From assembly GCF_003131185.1 (NCBI RefSeq), contig NZ_QFFU01000007.1, positions 124,001 to 188,000 on the forward strand: 64,000 nt of DNA. The letters are read 5' to 3'. The translations under genes were made by a program, and so were the position numbers. The first letter of the stretch is position 1. Each line of letters begins with the position of its first letter. The notes beneath the pieces are model-generated. The model had not been told where the DNA came from. It worked only from the letters and a program-made list of their open reading frames with translations, and ran no database searches. Positions 26,562 through 35,133 of the stretch are shown one piece after another. The DNA is from Pseudomonas ovata (GTDB lineage Bacteria > Pseudomonadota > Gammaproteobacteria > Pseudomonadales > Pseudomonadaceae).

Positions 26562-26939
26562 ATGAACAGTCATCCACTGCGCCATGCGCTCCTGGTCTTG
26601 CCCTTCTTCCTGTTGTGCGGCCCCGTGCAGGCCTCGACCTGGCAGATTTGCCGCATGGAGCTGCGCATCACTGAGGTGGTAAAGCAGCCGTACCCGCAAC
26701 TCAAGGCCCAGGTCTTGAAGGTGAACCCCGCATCGGCCACGGTGGAGTGCCCGGCACAAGGCGCGACCCTCACGTTTACCCCGGAAACCACCGATTACCA
26801 ACGCACCCTTCCACGCCGACAGTGGCCAGGCAAGGGGCAGTCTGTGCGCATCGACTATCGCTATCTGGATGGTGTTTGCAAAGGCGATGGCCACAGCCAT
26901 GAGTGCCGTATCAAACACTACCCAATGGCCGGTCCTTGA
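26562..26939 (+). CDS. Small exported protein
   Basis: A 125-aa protein with a type I signal peptide (RHALLVLPFFLLCGPVQAS, cleavage near residue 24-25). The mature part is a strand-rich domain of about 100 residues with four cysteines (ICRM, VECPA, GVCKG, HECRI) that could form two disulfides in the periplasm. GAGGA precedes the ATG. The function is unknown. Confidence 0.7.
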   Translation: MNSHPLRHALLVLPFFLLCGPVQASTWQICRMELRITEVVKQPYPQLKAQVLKVNPASATVECPAQGATLTFTPETTDYQRTLPRRQWPGKGQSVRIDYRYLDGVCKGDGHSHECRIKHYPMAGP

Positions 26940-26963
26940 CGCCTGATTGTGACTCGGCTCATC

Positions 26964-27770
26964 TCAGTACTTATGGACAATGCCCAGCCTGCCCATGATC
27001 TCCAGCGCATTGACCAGCCCCAGTCCGTTCATGGGCAGGCAGGCAAAGGCCTGGTACTCATCAAAGTGAGTGCCCAGCGCCAGCAGCTTCAAATCATGGG
27101 ACTCCAGGTGCGTATTGAAGTACTGGAGCAAGGCACGCCCCCAGTCTTCGGCCTGGTTGACCGCCTTGACTGTCCTGGCATCCGGCACGGGGATTTCGAG
27201 ACCTGCCAGCCGCAGCGGTGCCAGCTCATTGACGGCGCTGACCCCACCGGACGCCCACTCCTTCCATTCGAAATGAGCCAGTTGACCCGCCTCGGTGAGC
27301 GCTGAGGCGAGTTGATTCCAGGCCCGGTTCCACGCCGTCTGCGATGCAGCGGCCGGCAGGTTTTCAACCAGCGCCTGCGCCCGGTCCTCATCGAACAGGC
27401 AATCGAACAGGTCGGCCAACGCATCGGCTATATCCAGGGGTGGTATTTTCAGCTGAGGATCCAGATCCTGACTCAAGCGCTGCCACAAAGTGGCCAGTTC
27501 CTCCCAGTCGTCTTCATCCATGTCGTCATCGATCATCCGGGCCTTGTGGCCACGGCGGTAGTTATCCAGCCGCGTCATGCGCACACAGACCTCACCCCCG
27601 GCGATGCTGACCTCATAGCTGCGGTTGTCCATGAAGCGGGTCTGGAAGGCAATGCGGTCGGCGAACACATCATGGACGATGCTTTCTTCGGCATCGAAAT
27701 ACGCCGCGCCCTCGGGCGTGCCGTGAGCGGTGGTGATGCGCTGGAGCGACAACGGGTCGATAGAAGTCAT
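26964..27770 (-). CDS. Hypothetical acidic protein, possibly immunity-like
   Basis: A 268-aa soluble acidic protein containing a run DDDMDEDDWEELATLWQRL and a C-terminal region LKLLALGTHFDEYQAFACLP, NALEIMGRLGIVHKY. No signal peptide or catalytic motif is seen. The acidic, Trp-rich composition resembles immunity proteins of contact-dependent toxins. It is convergent with the exported protein gene and has a weak ribosome-binding site. The family is unknown. Confidence 0.65.
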   Translation of the reverse strand: MTSIDPLSLQRITTAHGTPEGAAYFDAEESIVHDVFADRIAFQTRFMDNRSYEVSIAGGEVCVRMTRLDNYRRGHKARMIDDDMDEDDWEELATLWQRLSQDLDPQLKIPPLDIADALADLFDCLFDEDRAQALVENLPAAASQTAWNRAWNQLASALTEAGQLAHFEWKEWASGGVSAVNELAPLRLAGLEIPVPDARTVKAVNQAEDWGRALLQYFNTHLESHDLKLLALGTHFDEYQAFACLPMNGLGLVNALEIMGRLGIVHKY

Positions 27771-27878
27771 AAGGGTGTGAGCCGCATGGGTGATGAGTGA
27801 GTAAGGCTGCCAAGGGCGAGATAGCTCATATCCAGCTTGATGGCTGGCCGTTTCAACCTGCCGTTTGAACCACCGTTT

Positions 27879-28160
27879 TCAGAGCGATGAGGGTGCGGCA
27901 TCTTGTACTATTTCGCTTGCCACAAAACCCACCCCGCATTGATCGCAATAAAAGCCATCGACAAACTGCTCCAGTGGCGGCGCGTTCATAAGGTCAGGCT
28001 TGCATTCATCAACAGCCAGCTGATCGAGGCGTTGATAGCCTGCTCTTTCTTCGCCGTTGAAGCGCTTTTTCGGGCTTGCTGCGCCTATGAGCATTTGCTT
28101 TGGCCTGACGTATTGGGCAGAACTGCAGCGGGGGCAGGATTGCATGACGTAAAGGCTCAT
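27879..28160 (-). CDS. Zinc-ribbon-like small protein
   Basis: A 93-aa protein with two CXXC knuckles: CPRC at residues 9-12 and CDQCG near residue 72. The linker holds KKRFNGEERAGYQRLDQLAV. This arrangement suggests a single bound zinc. AGGTCACACC precedes the ATG. There is no recognised partner nearby. Confidence 0.65.
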   Translation of the reverse strand: MSLYVMQSCPRCSSAQYVRPKQMLIGAASPKKRFNGEERAGYQRLDQLAVDECKPDLMNAPPLEQFVDGFYCDQCGVGFVASEIVQDAAPSSL

Positions 28161-28307
28161 GGTGTGACCTGCTCTGAGGGTAGCGAGAGTGGTGAATTCA
28201 AGGGGCTTATCCTGTTCGACGCAGTGGCCCTTGCACCTGTGGTTCTTTTTGGCCTGAAATACCCTGCATCCTCGACATGTGCAGGGGCTGCCGCCTGAAC
28301 AGACACG

Positions 28308-28769
28308 TCAGCACTGACGCCCCAGCTGTTTTTCCATAATGATCGTCCGCTCAGCGCCATAAAACGCGTCGTGGATTTTCCGATAGCCCAGTGCCGCATA
28401 GAATGCCTGCGCCGTCATCGAGGACGGTACACGTAAAGTGCCAACTCCGGCACTGGCAGCAGCCGCATGAATGACATTCATCAACTGCCGACCGACCCCT
28501 GCCCCCTGATAGGCAGGGTCAACGAAAACGCTTCTGACCACATCACCGTCGAGGCTTGCCGTGCCGGCAATCAATGACCCTGACACGGCGACGAAAACCT
28601 GACGTTTATCGAGCAACGCGCTGATGGCTTCAGGGCTGAAGCTGCGCTCGACCCGAGCGATAACGTCAGGTGCATAATCCTGCGAATTTGATTCATGAAG
28701 GGCCGCGATCACTACACGGCTGATCGCTGCCGTGTCTTCGCCTGTGGCGGGCCGAACCTGACATGCCAT
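28308..28769 (-). CDS. GNAT-family N-acetyltransferase
   Basis: A 153-aa acetyl-CoA-dependent acetyltransferase. The acetyl-CoA loop is in VRSVFVDPAYQGAGVGRQLM (V-x5-Q-x2-G-V/I-G, residues about 80-99), followed by AQAFYAALGYRKI, the usual motif B. The substrate is unknown. The ATG at 28769 is used, preceded by GAGGT; an upstream TTG is less likely. Confidence 0.85.
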   Translation of the reverse strand: MACQVRPATGEDTAAISRVVIAALHESNSQDYAPDVIARVERSFSPEAISALLDKRQVFVAVSGSLIAGTASLDGDVVRSVFVDPAYQGAGVGRQLMNVIHAAAASAGVGTLRVPSSMTAQAFYAALGYRKIHDAFYGAERTIIMEKQLGRQC

Positions 28770-28880
28770 GCGCAAAACCTCAGTGTTCGATGCAAAGGTT
28801 CATCAAGCCATAAAGGAGCAATGGCCACAGATCATTGAATGGAAACCACCCGGCGTGTTTCGAGGCACGCCTTTACCTGA

Positions 28881-29300
28881 TCACGTAACGCGCCGGCCTT
28901 CCAGAGCAGAAAACACATACATACCCGCCAGCAAGGCCAACAGGAATACACCTGCCTGCCAGTGCCCGGTAAGCACAATGGCAATCGCGGGGCCGGGGCA
29001 GATGCCTGCCACGCCCCACCCGACACCGAATACCAGGCTGCCACCGATCAGGCGGGCGTCCAGTTCGCGCTTCACGGGTAGCTGCATCCGGGCGCCCAGC
29101 AAAGACTGCTTGTGCGTGCGCGCCCAGTTCAGCGGAATGACCGCCACGGCAATGGCGCCGGCCATCACGAGCGCAAGCGACGGATCCCAGGCTCCGCCAA
29201 TGTCCAGAAAAGCCAGCACCTTGGCCGGATTCGCCATGCCGGCCAACAGCAGGCCCAGGCCAAATAGCACGCCCGCAACAAATGAGGTCAACCTGATCAT
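28881..29300 (-). CDS. YeeE/YedE-family transporter subunit (second half)
   Basis: A 139-aa membrane protein with about four hydrophobic segments and the sulfur-transport motif [14 protein letters not shown] (Cys101). Together with the upstream gene (2-bp gap) it reconstitutes the two halves of a YeeE/YedE-type channel, a family linked to uptake of thiosulfate-like sulfur compounds. Function here is inferred from family. Confidence 0.85.
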   Translation of the reverse strand: MIRLTSFVAGVLFGLGLLLAGMANPAKVLAFLDIGGAWDPSLALVMAGAIAVAVIPLNWARTHKQSLLGARMQLPVKRELDARLIGGSLVFGVGWGVAGICPGPAIAIVLTGHWQAGVFLLALLAGMYVFSALEGRRVT

Positions 29301-29302
29301 CT

Positions 29303-29737
29303 TCAAGCGCCCAGTACGTGGCGGCTGGCGTACACCGTGGCAAATCCGCTGGCCATGAAGCACAGCGTCGCCACGATGGAGCGAGGCGACAATCGGGAAA
29401 TCCCGCACACGCCGTGACCACTGGTGCAGCCCGAAGCGTAACGGGTGCCCACGCCGACCAGCAGGCCCGCCACGATAAGGGCTGGCCACTGTGCATCAAT
29501 CTCTATCACCGGCAAGACGGTGAACACGCCCCACAACACTGGCGCAACCAGCAGGCCAAGCAGAAACAGGGCCTTCTCGCTCCAGCCCTCACTGCCAGGC
29601 TGCAGCACGCCGGCCAGCAAGCCGCTGATGCCAGCGATTCGGCCATTGGCCAGAACGAACACGCTGACGGCCAGCCCTATCAGAGCCCCTCCGAACAACG
29701 AAGTCCACGGCGTGAAGCTGATCCAGTCAATGCTCAT
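29303..29737 (-). CDS. YeeE/YedE-family transporter subunit (first half)
   Basis: A 144-aa membrane protein with about four hydrophobic segments and the motif [18 protein letters not shown] (Cys104), the signature of YeeE/YedE proteins in which Cys residues line the substrate path. GGAGATAG precedes the ATG. Operon with the downstream partner at 28881-29300. The SoxR gene lies 67 bp upstream, on the same strand. Confidence 0.87.
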   Translation of the reverse strand: MSIDWISFTPWTSLFGGALIGLAVSVFVLANGRIAGISGLLAGVLQPGSEGWSEKALFLLGLLVAPVLWGVFTVLPVIEIDAQWPALIVAGLLVGVGTRYASGCTSGHGVCGISRLSPRSIVATLCFMASGFATVYASRHVLGA

Positions 29738-29804
29738 TTTTCTATCTCCGCCACACAGAGGCGGCTAAAGGAGGCTGATGTTATTGGATGCAATGGGCGT
29801 CGAC

Positions 29805-30269
29805 TCATTCCAGCGCCTGCAATGAGGACTGTTCGAGTAGCACCGCGCCTTCTCCCTGCTCGCGCAAATGATCACCCGGATTGCGCAGCGGACAGTCATC
29901 CATGGAGAGGCAGCCACAGCCGATGCAGCCATCGATTTGATCGCGTAACCGGGTCAGGCTGTCGATGCGCTCGGTAAGCATGTCTCGCCACTGCCTGGAG
30001 AGGTGAGCCCAGTCCCTGGCTGTCAGCGCTCGCCCGGGGGGAAGCCCGTCCAGCGCGTCCTTTATCGCCGACAGGGGAACGCCTGCGCGCTTGGCAATCT
30101 TGATGATCGCAATCCGGCGCAGTGTATCGCGAGGGTAACGCCGCTGGTTGCCGGCGTTGCGCTGCCCCTGGATCAGGCCTTTGGCTTCATAGAAGTGCAC
30201 GGTCGCAACCGTCACCCCGCATCGGCGCGCCAGTTGCCCGACCGAAAGCGCGACGCTCACATCGATCAT
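29805..30269 (-). CDS. soxR: Redox-sensitive transcriptional activator SoxR
   Basis: A 154-aa MerR-family regulator. The N-terminal HTH has [20 protein letters not shown], followed by a coiled-coil dimerisation helix. The C-terminal 2Fe-2S cluster loop carries Cys115, Cys118, Cys120 and Cys126 in CIGCGC and [10 protein letters not shown], the SoxR signature. In Pseudomonas SoxR responds to redox-active compounds and activates efflux genes, including an MFS transporter. Here a divergent MFS gene starts 110 bp away, with a SoxR-type dyad in an elongated promoter between them. Confidence 0.96.
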   Translation of the reverse strand: MIDVSVALSVGQLARRCGVTVATVHFYEAKGLIQGQRNAGNQRRYPRDTLRRIAIIKIAKRAGVPLSAIKDALDGLPPGRALTARDWAHLSRQWRDMLTERIDSLTRLRDQIDGCIGCGCLSMDDCPLRNPGDHLREQGEGAVLLEQSSLQALE

Positions 30270-30283
30270 GAAGGATTCCCCTG

Positions 30284-30314
30284 TTGACCTCATCTATACA
30301 TGAGGTTTTATAAG
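30284..30314 (+). promoter_or_regulatory. SoxR-type promoter/operator of the MFS gene
   Basis: TTGACC (30284-30289) and TATAAG (30309-30314) are separated by 19 bp. The spacer overlaps a perfect 7-bp dyad, ACCTCATCTATACATGAGGT (30287-30306). An elongated spacer with a centred dyad is the hallmark of MerR/SoxR-activated promoters, and the CCTCA..TGAGG ends match the SoxR box. Confidence 0.85.
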
Positions 30315-30379
30315 GAGTGTCACCTTGCCTTGGCAAGGCTTCATTTGCCGCATGCGGTGACACCTGGAAAGGAATACAC

Positions 30380-31804
30380 ATGGATAAGCATCACGTTGCA
30401 TCGGGCTGGGCTGCCTTGCTGTCGGGCCGCAATGGCGTACGCTCACTCGCGCTGGCTGGGGGCGTTGTGCTGCATGCGATTAATGTCTATATCGCCACCA
30501 CGATCCTGCCATCGGTGGTCAGGGACATTGGTGGCCTCGATTACTATGCCTGGAACACCACCCTGTTCGTCGCCGCCTCCATCCTCGGCTCGGCGCTGGC
30601 GGCAAAATTGCTGGCCACGGCGGGGCCTCGCAGCGCGTACGTCATCGCCACGCTGGTGTTTACCATCGGCACGCTCCTGTGTGCAGTGGCCCCGTCCATG
30701 CCGGTCATGCTCGGCGGCCGTCTTGTCCAGGGTCTGGGCGGCGGTTTTTTGTTCGCGCTTTCCTACGCCATGATCCGGCAGGTGTTCGATCAAGCGTTAT
30801 GGCCGCGGGCAATGGCGCTGGTGTCCGGTATGTGGGGCGTGGCCACCCTGGTCGGTCCGGCCGTCGGCGGCCTCTTTGCCGAACTTGGCGCCTGGCGCGC
30901 GGCGTTCTGGTCGCTGGTACCCGCCGCCTTGCTGTTCGCCGGACTGGCGGTGGTGGTGCTGCCCAGGCGCGGCACGACCAAGGCCGAACGCTCACCGCTA
31001 CCGCTTGCCCAACTCGTGCTCCTGACAGCGGCCGTGCTTGCCGTTTCGTTCGGCAGCGTCTCTGCTGCCCTGCACTGGAATCTCACCGGGCTGGCTGTCG
31101 CCGGGTTGCTGACAGCCTTGTTGATCGGTACAGAAAACCGCGCCCGGCAGCGGTTGCTGCCGACCGGAGCCCTGCGCAGCACAACGGCGCTGGGCGCACT
31201 CTATGCCACGATGTCGCTGCTGGCGGTGGCCGTCACCAGCGGTGAAATATTCGTTCCGCTTTTTCTTCAGGTGCTGCATCAGCAGTCGCCTCTGATGGCC
31301 GGGTATCTCGCCGCGCTGATGGCGGCCGGGTGGACGTTGGGGTCCATTGCCAGCGCAGGCGTCAGCGCCAGGCACGTTCGCTACGCGATGCTGCTGGGCC
31401 CCTTGCTGGGTGTGGCTGGCATGCTGACGCTTGCCGTGTTGATACCCCGTGAAAGCACCGGTAACGGGCTTGCCCTCGGCCCGCTCTGCCTGGCGCTGGT
31501 GGCCATCGGTTCAGGCGTGGGCATGGTATGGCCGCACCTGCTGACTCAGGTGTTTCAGGTCGCGCCGGCCGGCGAGCAGAACCTGGCAGCGGCGTCCATC
31601 ACCACCGTACAGCTGTTCGCCACTGCGCTCGGCGCAGCACTGGCCGGCATGGTGGCCAACGTGGCCGGCCTTACCGACCCGGGCGGCACCGAGGGAGTCG
31701 CCAATGCTGCGGCCTGGCTGTTTGGCCTCTTTGCCCTGGCGCCGATGCTGGCCGTCTTTATTGCATGGCGCGTCATCAACCAGCGCGTGGTGACGTCAGC
31801 GTGA
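30380..31804 (+). CDS. MFS transporter, probable SoxR-regulated efflux pump
   Basis: A 474-aa integral membrane protein with about 14 predicted helices. It has the MFS motif A region GSALAAKLLATAGPRSAYV, GGRLVQGLGGGFLFAL (motif B-like) and SGMWGVATLVGPAVGGLF (motif C, antiporters). AAAGGA precedes the ATG. It is divergent from soxR, with a SoxR operator in its promoter, so it likely exports redox-cycling compounds. The 3' end overlaps the convergent reductase gene by 9 bp. Confidence 0.92.
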   Translation: MDKHHVASGWAALLSGRNGVRSLALAGGVVLHAINVYIATTILPSVVRDIGGLDYYAWNTTLFVAASILGSALAAKLLATAGPRSAYVIATLVFTIGTLLCAVAPSMPVMLGGRLVQGLGGGFLFALSYAMIRQVFDQALWPRAMALVSGMWGVATLVGPAVGGLFAELGAWRAAFWSLVPAALLFAGLAVVVLPRRGTTKAERSPLPLAQLVLLTAAVLAVSFGSVSAALHWNLTGLAVAGLLTALLIGTENRARQRLLPTGALRSTTALGALYATMSLLAVAVTSGEIFVPLFLQVLHQQSPLMAGYLAALMAAGWTLGSIASAGVSARHVRYAMLLGPLLGVAGMLTLAVLIPRESTGNGLALGPLCLALVAIGSGVGMVWPHLLTQVFQVAPAGEQNLAAASITTVQLFATALGAALAGMVANVAGLTDPGGTEGVANAAAWLFGLFALAPMLAVFIAWRVINQRVVTSA

Positions 31805-32770
31805 CTGGGGCGCGACCTGCTGGTGTGCTAGATAACCGGCCAGATGCGTGCGGGCCCACTGCTCGGCGGTGGTGACCGCAATCGACTGCTGCGCATTGAA
31901 TGTCGCCGCTTTGGGCCACGCCACGCCTCTGCCTTGAGCGAATACGGCGCGGTATTTTTTGATGTGATTGGCAGGGTCTTTTTCCAGTGCCTGGATCAGC
32001 TGTTCAACGGTCCATACGTTGCGCTTGAATGGACGTTCCAGCACCCGCTCAAGGAGGCTCGCCACCTGCCCGTACGTCACTGTGTCGCCGGCCAGGTAGA
32101 CGATCTGATTGCGCAGATGCGGCTCGAAGAACACGATGTCGGCGGTCAGCGTACCGATGTCGTCAGGGGTCGTGAGCGTCACACTGTTGTCAAGACTGCC
32201 CAAGGCGTTCACCGCGTCGTGCTCAAGATCGACGACCTCGAACACAGGCTCGAACAGGAAGCTGGTGAACATGCCCGTCGAGATGATGACCCATTCGGTC
32301 TGGTCCTGGGCACGCAGCAACTCGCGCACATCAAGCTGGGCATCGAACAGGTCCTGGGGACTGCCTCGGCCGATCTCGTCGTAGTCAACGCCAAACTGCC
32401 ATGGGAAATAGCGCTTCACACCGGACTTGAGCGCTGCGGTAGCCAGCTTCATCGGCGTTTCCCGACCGGCGACCATGCCGGCGCAGCCGATGACGGTGTC
32501 GAAGCGTGCGAAGATTTCAGCCAGTTGCTCGATTGAATCATTTACCAGATCGGCAGCGACCATCTGGATGCCCAGACCGCGCAGCTCATCGATTTCTGCC
32601 TTTTTCTCAGGCACCTGCGTGTGGATTGTCGATTCCCTGAGCAGGACGCCGATGCTGGAGCCGGGCGAGCGCTTCGACACCCGCGCAAGATTGCGCAGCA
32701 CCGGCAGGCCAAGCTCGCCGGCCCCCAGAACGAGAATGGATTGGGGGGAAAGCGGGGTGACTTCGGTCAT
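31796..32770 (-). CDS. NmrA/isoflavone-reductase-like NAD(P)-binding oxidoreductase
   Basis: A 324-aa atypical SDR. The cofactor motif GAGELGLPVLRNLA is near residues 16-29, followed by a DTVIGCAGM stretch and KSGVKRYFPWQFGVDYDEIG, typical of isoflavone/aromatic-alcohol reductase-like NmrA proteins. The YxxxK motif is absent, as in that group. AGGAG precedes the ATG. It is divergent from an HxlR regulator with a dyad operator between them, a frequent arrangement for this enzyme class. The substrate is unknown. Confidence 0.87.
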   Translation of the reverse strand: MTEVTPLSPQSILVLGAGELGLPVLRNLARVSKRSPGSSIGVLLRESTIHTQVPEKKAEIDELRGLGIQMVAADLVNDSIEQLAEIFARFDTVIGCAGMVAGRETPMKLATAALKSGVKRYFPWQFGVDYDEIGRGSPQDLFDAQLDVRELLRAQDQTEWVIISTGMFTSFLFEPVFEVVDLEHDAVNALGSLDNSVTLTTPDDIGTLTADIVFFEPHLRNQIVYLAGDTVTYGQVASLLERVLERPFKRNVWTVEQLIQALEKDPANHIKKYRAVFAQGRGVAWPKAATFNAQQSIAVTTAEQWARTHLAGYLAHQQVAPQSR

Positions 32771-32800
32771 GACTGCTCCTGAAACCTGTTGTCTGTAAGA

Positions 32801-32826
32801 TGCGCAAATGCTTGCACACTTGCGCA
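32801..32826. promoter_or_regulatory. Dyad operator between reductase and HxlR regulator
   Basis: TGCGCAA (32801-32807) and TTGCGCA (32820-32826) are perfect 7-bp complements with a 12-bp spacer in the 96-bp divergent region. A likely HxlR binding site controlling the reductase at 31796 and the regulator itself. Confidence 0.6.
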
Positions 32827-32866
32827 GCGCTCAGAAGAAGGCACACCGGTGATACCAGGGGGAGCA

Positions 32867-33298
32867 ATGATCGATCATGGGGTGCTTGACCAGGCACAGG
32901 CCATCTGCCAGACGCTCAGGGAAGAGGATGACGGGGTCAGGCGCGAAGTCCTTACGCATGCCGGCAGCCGCTGGTCATTTGGCATCCTGCATGCCTTGGG
33001 GGTGTACGGCAAAATGCGCCATGCCGAGATAAAACGGCAGATGACGGGGGTGACCCAGCGCATGTTGACCAAGACGCTACGTGCTCTGGAGCGTGATGGC
33101 CTGGTGCTTCGGCAAGAGTTTGGTGAGGTTCCACCGCGCGTGGAGTACGAACTGACACCGCTGGGCATGGAATTGCTGATCCGCATGTCGCCCATCTGGA
33201 TCTGGGTGGTTGAAAACGTCGAGGACTTCCGTAAGGCGCGTCGCACGTTCGACAGTCAGGAGGACAAAAAACCGGCATGGCAAACGCCAGTGTCATGA
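32867..33298 (+). CDS. HxlR-family winged-helix regulator
   Basis: A 143-aa regulator with the HxlR core SRWSFGILHALGVYGKMRHA, KRQMTGVTQRMLTKTLRALE, DGLVLRQEFGEVPPRVEYEL, then TPLGMELL. GGGGGAG lies upstream of the ATG. It is divergent from the NmrA-like reductase, which it most likely controls in response to aldehydes or quinones. There is no Cys in the expected N-terminal sensing position (QAICQTL contains the only nearby one). Confidence 0.9.
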   Translation: MIDHGVLDQAQAICQTLREEDDGVRREVLTHAGSRWSFGILHALGVYGKMRHAEIKRQMTGVTQRMLTKTLRALERDGLVLRQEFGEVPPRVEYELTPLGMELLIRMSPIWIWVVENVEDFRKARRTFDSQEDKKPAWQTPVS

Positions 33299-33338
33299 AC
33301 GCCCTCTGTACCTCACCCCACGCAAGGACCTGCCGCCC

Positions 33339-34076
33339 ATGAAGCCATTTCCCGAAGCCCTTCACACGTTCCTGGCCCAGGGCACGGTGGTGGGCGACCT
33401 GCTCTTGCCCATGCACTATGCAACGCCTGATCGCTTCGAGGCGTTTCAATCGGGCTTTCGCACCCAAGGCCTGACCGGCGAGAGCCTGGTGTCCGAGGCC
33501 GATGGCGGGTGGCATCCGCAATGGTATGTCATTGCCCTGAGCGGGCTGGACGATCCGCTGTTCATTGCCGCAGGCGAGGCCGACAGCGGTTATCCGGTGT
33601 ACACCGCGCCGCATGGGGCCGGACGCTGGGACGCGCTGCAGATTGCGCCGGACCTGACAACGTTCGGGCGCCTGCTGCAGGCCCTGGCCGAGGTGACAGA
33701 CGATGACCTTGAATCCGAGCGCCGGGTGCGCACCGCGACCGGTTCTGTGAATGAATACTGGCGCGAGATATTCGACGCACGCGTCGAGCAGGCCGAGCTT
33801 GAGGAAGAACTGCCGACTGATGACGTGCCGTGCGACCCGGACGACTTTACGAGCGGCGACTTGATCGTGACCGCCTTGGGCCCTCACAAGCTCAAGGTCG
33901 TGCAGCTCGTCAGCCAGTGCCGCGGGCTGGCGTTGAAAGACGCGCTGGCCCTGGTCGAAGCGCCTGAATTTCAGGTGGCCTGTGGCGTGAGGCGCTCACT
34001 GCACCACTTGATTGCCAAACTTGAAGCACTGGGCGCAACAGTGGCGTTTCGGCCTGCGCGATCGCCAGGGCGTTGA
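33339..34076 (+). CDS. SUKH-like domain fused to ribosomal L7/L12 C-terminal-like domain
   Basis: A 245-aa soluble protein. Residues about 1-125 resemble SMI1/KNR4 (SUKH) immunity-type domains (PQWYVIALSGLDDPLFI, ADSGYPVYTAPHGAGRWD, LTTFGRLLQAL). After an acidic linker (EQAELEEELPTDDVPCDPDD), residues about 173-240 align by eye with the L7/L12 C-terminal domain: KLKVVQLVSQCRGLALKDAL, LVEAPEF, GVRRS, IAKLEALGATVAF follow K-V-x-V-I-x-x-V through G-L-x-L-K-E-A-x-x-L-V-E to LEEAGA-x-V. That domain binds translational GTPases in ribosomes and also occurs in unrelated proteins. The function is unknown. Confidence 0.72.
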   Translation: MKPFPEALHTFLAQGTVVGDLLLPMHYATPDRFEAFQSGFRTQGLTGESLVSEADGGWHPQWYVIALSGLDDPLFIAAGEADSGYPVYTAPHGAGRWDALQIAPDLTTFGRLLQALAEVTDDDLESERRVRTATGSVNEYWREIFDARVEQAELEEELPTDDVPCDPDDFTSGDLIVTALGPHKLKVVQLVSQCRGLALKDALALVEAPEFQVACGVRRSLHHLIAKLEALGATVAFRPARSPGR

Positions 34077-34098
34077 GGCATGGATGCGCTGCCTCGCC

Positions 34099-35022
34099 TT
34101 ATCGCGCATTCAAACGGGTGGCCCACGCCTGTTCCCGCGCCTGCCCGACCAGAAAATCGACGAACGCTCGTGTCTTGGCCGGCAGCAGTTTCTGGCTGGA
34201 GAAATACAGCGAGATCTGCCCGGCATCCACAGACCAGTCCGGCAGCACCCTTTGCAGACGGCCGCTTTCAAGGTCCGCCAGCACATCCGGCACCGCCAGC
34301 AAGGCCACGCCCAGGCCCAGCCGGGCACACTGGCGCAGGGCTTGCGGGTCGTTGACCAGCAGCCGTGGCGTCAGGTCCAGCGGTCTTTTCTGAGCGTCGG
34401 GTCCTTGCAGTATCCAGCTTCTGATTCTGCCGGTCTGCACCGAACGCATGGCCACATGCTCCAGCGTGGCCAGGTCCTCGAAACGACGGACAGGATCTTG
34501 TGCCGACAGGTAAGCGGGCGCTGCGACCAGAATCAGATGCGCAGGCGCAATGTCCCGGGCGACAAGGGTGGGCGCCAGCTCGAGGCCGCCGCCGATGGCG
34601 GCATCGAAACCCTCGGCAATCAGGTCGACCTGGCGGTTTTCAAACGTCCACTCAAGCGTCACGTCAGGGTAGCGCTGCAAGAACCCGGGCATCAGCGGCA
34701 GCAGGAAATCACAGCCAAACCCAGGGGCTGCGGTGAGGCGCAGCACGCCGGCGGGCTGGCCGGCGTGCGTGGCAACGTCCGCAATGGCGGCCTGAACGCT
34801 TTCGAGCCCCGAGCCGACATTCGCCAGGAACCGCTCGCCGGCTTCGGTCAGAGTCAGGCGGCGCGTGCTGCGCTGGAACAGACGAACCCCAAGGTTGGCT
34901 TCCAGCTGCGCCACGTTACGGCTCACGGCCGCCGGCGTGAGCCCAAGACGACGGGCCGCAGCAGAAAAACTGCCTGATTCGGCACTGCGCACAAAAGACA
35001 CCAAGTTGCCCATCGTCTCCAT
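34099..35022 (-). CDS. LysR-family transcriptional regulator
   Basis: A 307-aa regulator with HTH (LVSFVRSAESGSFSAAARRL, TPAAVSRNVAQLEANLGVRL, FQRSTRRLTLTEAGERF) and effector domain of the DmlR/CrgA-like group. AAGGTGAG precedes the ATG at 35022. It is divergent from an SDR gene at 35134, its likely target. The intergenic region holds a TTCAA-N7-TTGAA dyad that fits a T-N11-A site. Confidence 0.92.
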   Translation of the reverse strand: METMGNLVSFVRSAESGSFSAAARRLGLTPAAVSRNVAQLEANLGVRLFQRSTRRLTLTEAGERFLANVGSGLESVQAAIADVATHAGQPAGVLRLTAAPGFGCDFLLPLMPGFLQRYPDVTLEWTFENRQVDLIAEGFDAAIGGGLELAPTLVARDIAPAHLILVAAPAYLSAQDPVRRFEDLATLEHVAMRSVQTGRIRSWILQGPDAQKRPLDLTPRLLVNDPQALRQCARLGLGVALLAVPDVLADLESGRLQRVLPDWSVDAGQISLYFSSQKLLPAKTRAFVDFLVGQAREQAWATRLNAR

Positions 35023-35032
35023 TGCACTCACC

Positions 35033-35049
35033 TTCAAGCATTGATTGAA
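35033..35049. promoter_or_regulatory. Candidate LysR-type operator
   Basis: TTCAAGCATTGATTGAA is a 5-bp dyad matching the T-N11-A rule, 11-27 bp from the LysR start and about 85-100 bp from the SDR start. Confidence 0.45.
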
Positions 35050-35133
35050 AGTGATTCTAGTCATTACCCGCTACTGGCGAAAGAATGAAAAGCGTCTCAT
35101 AGCCTCATCAACTTCACCTACCGAGGCTTCATC

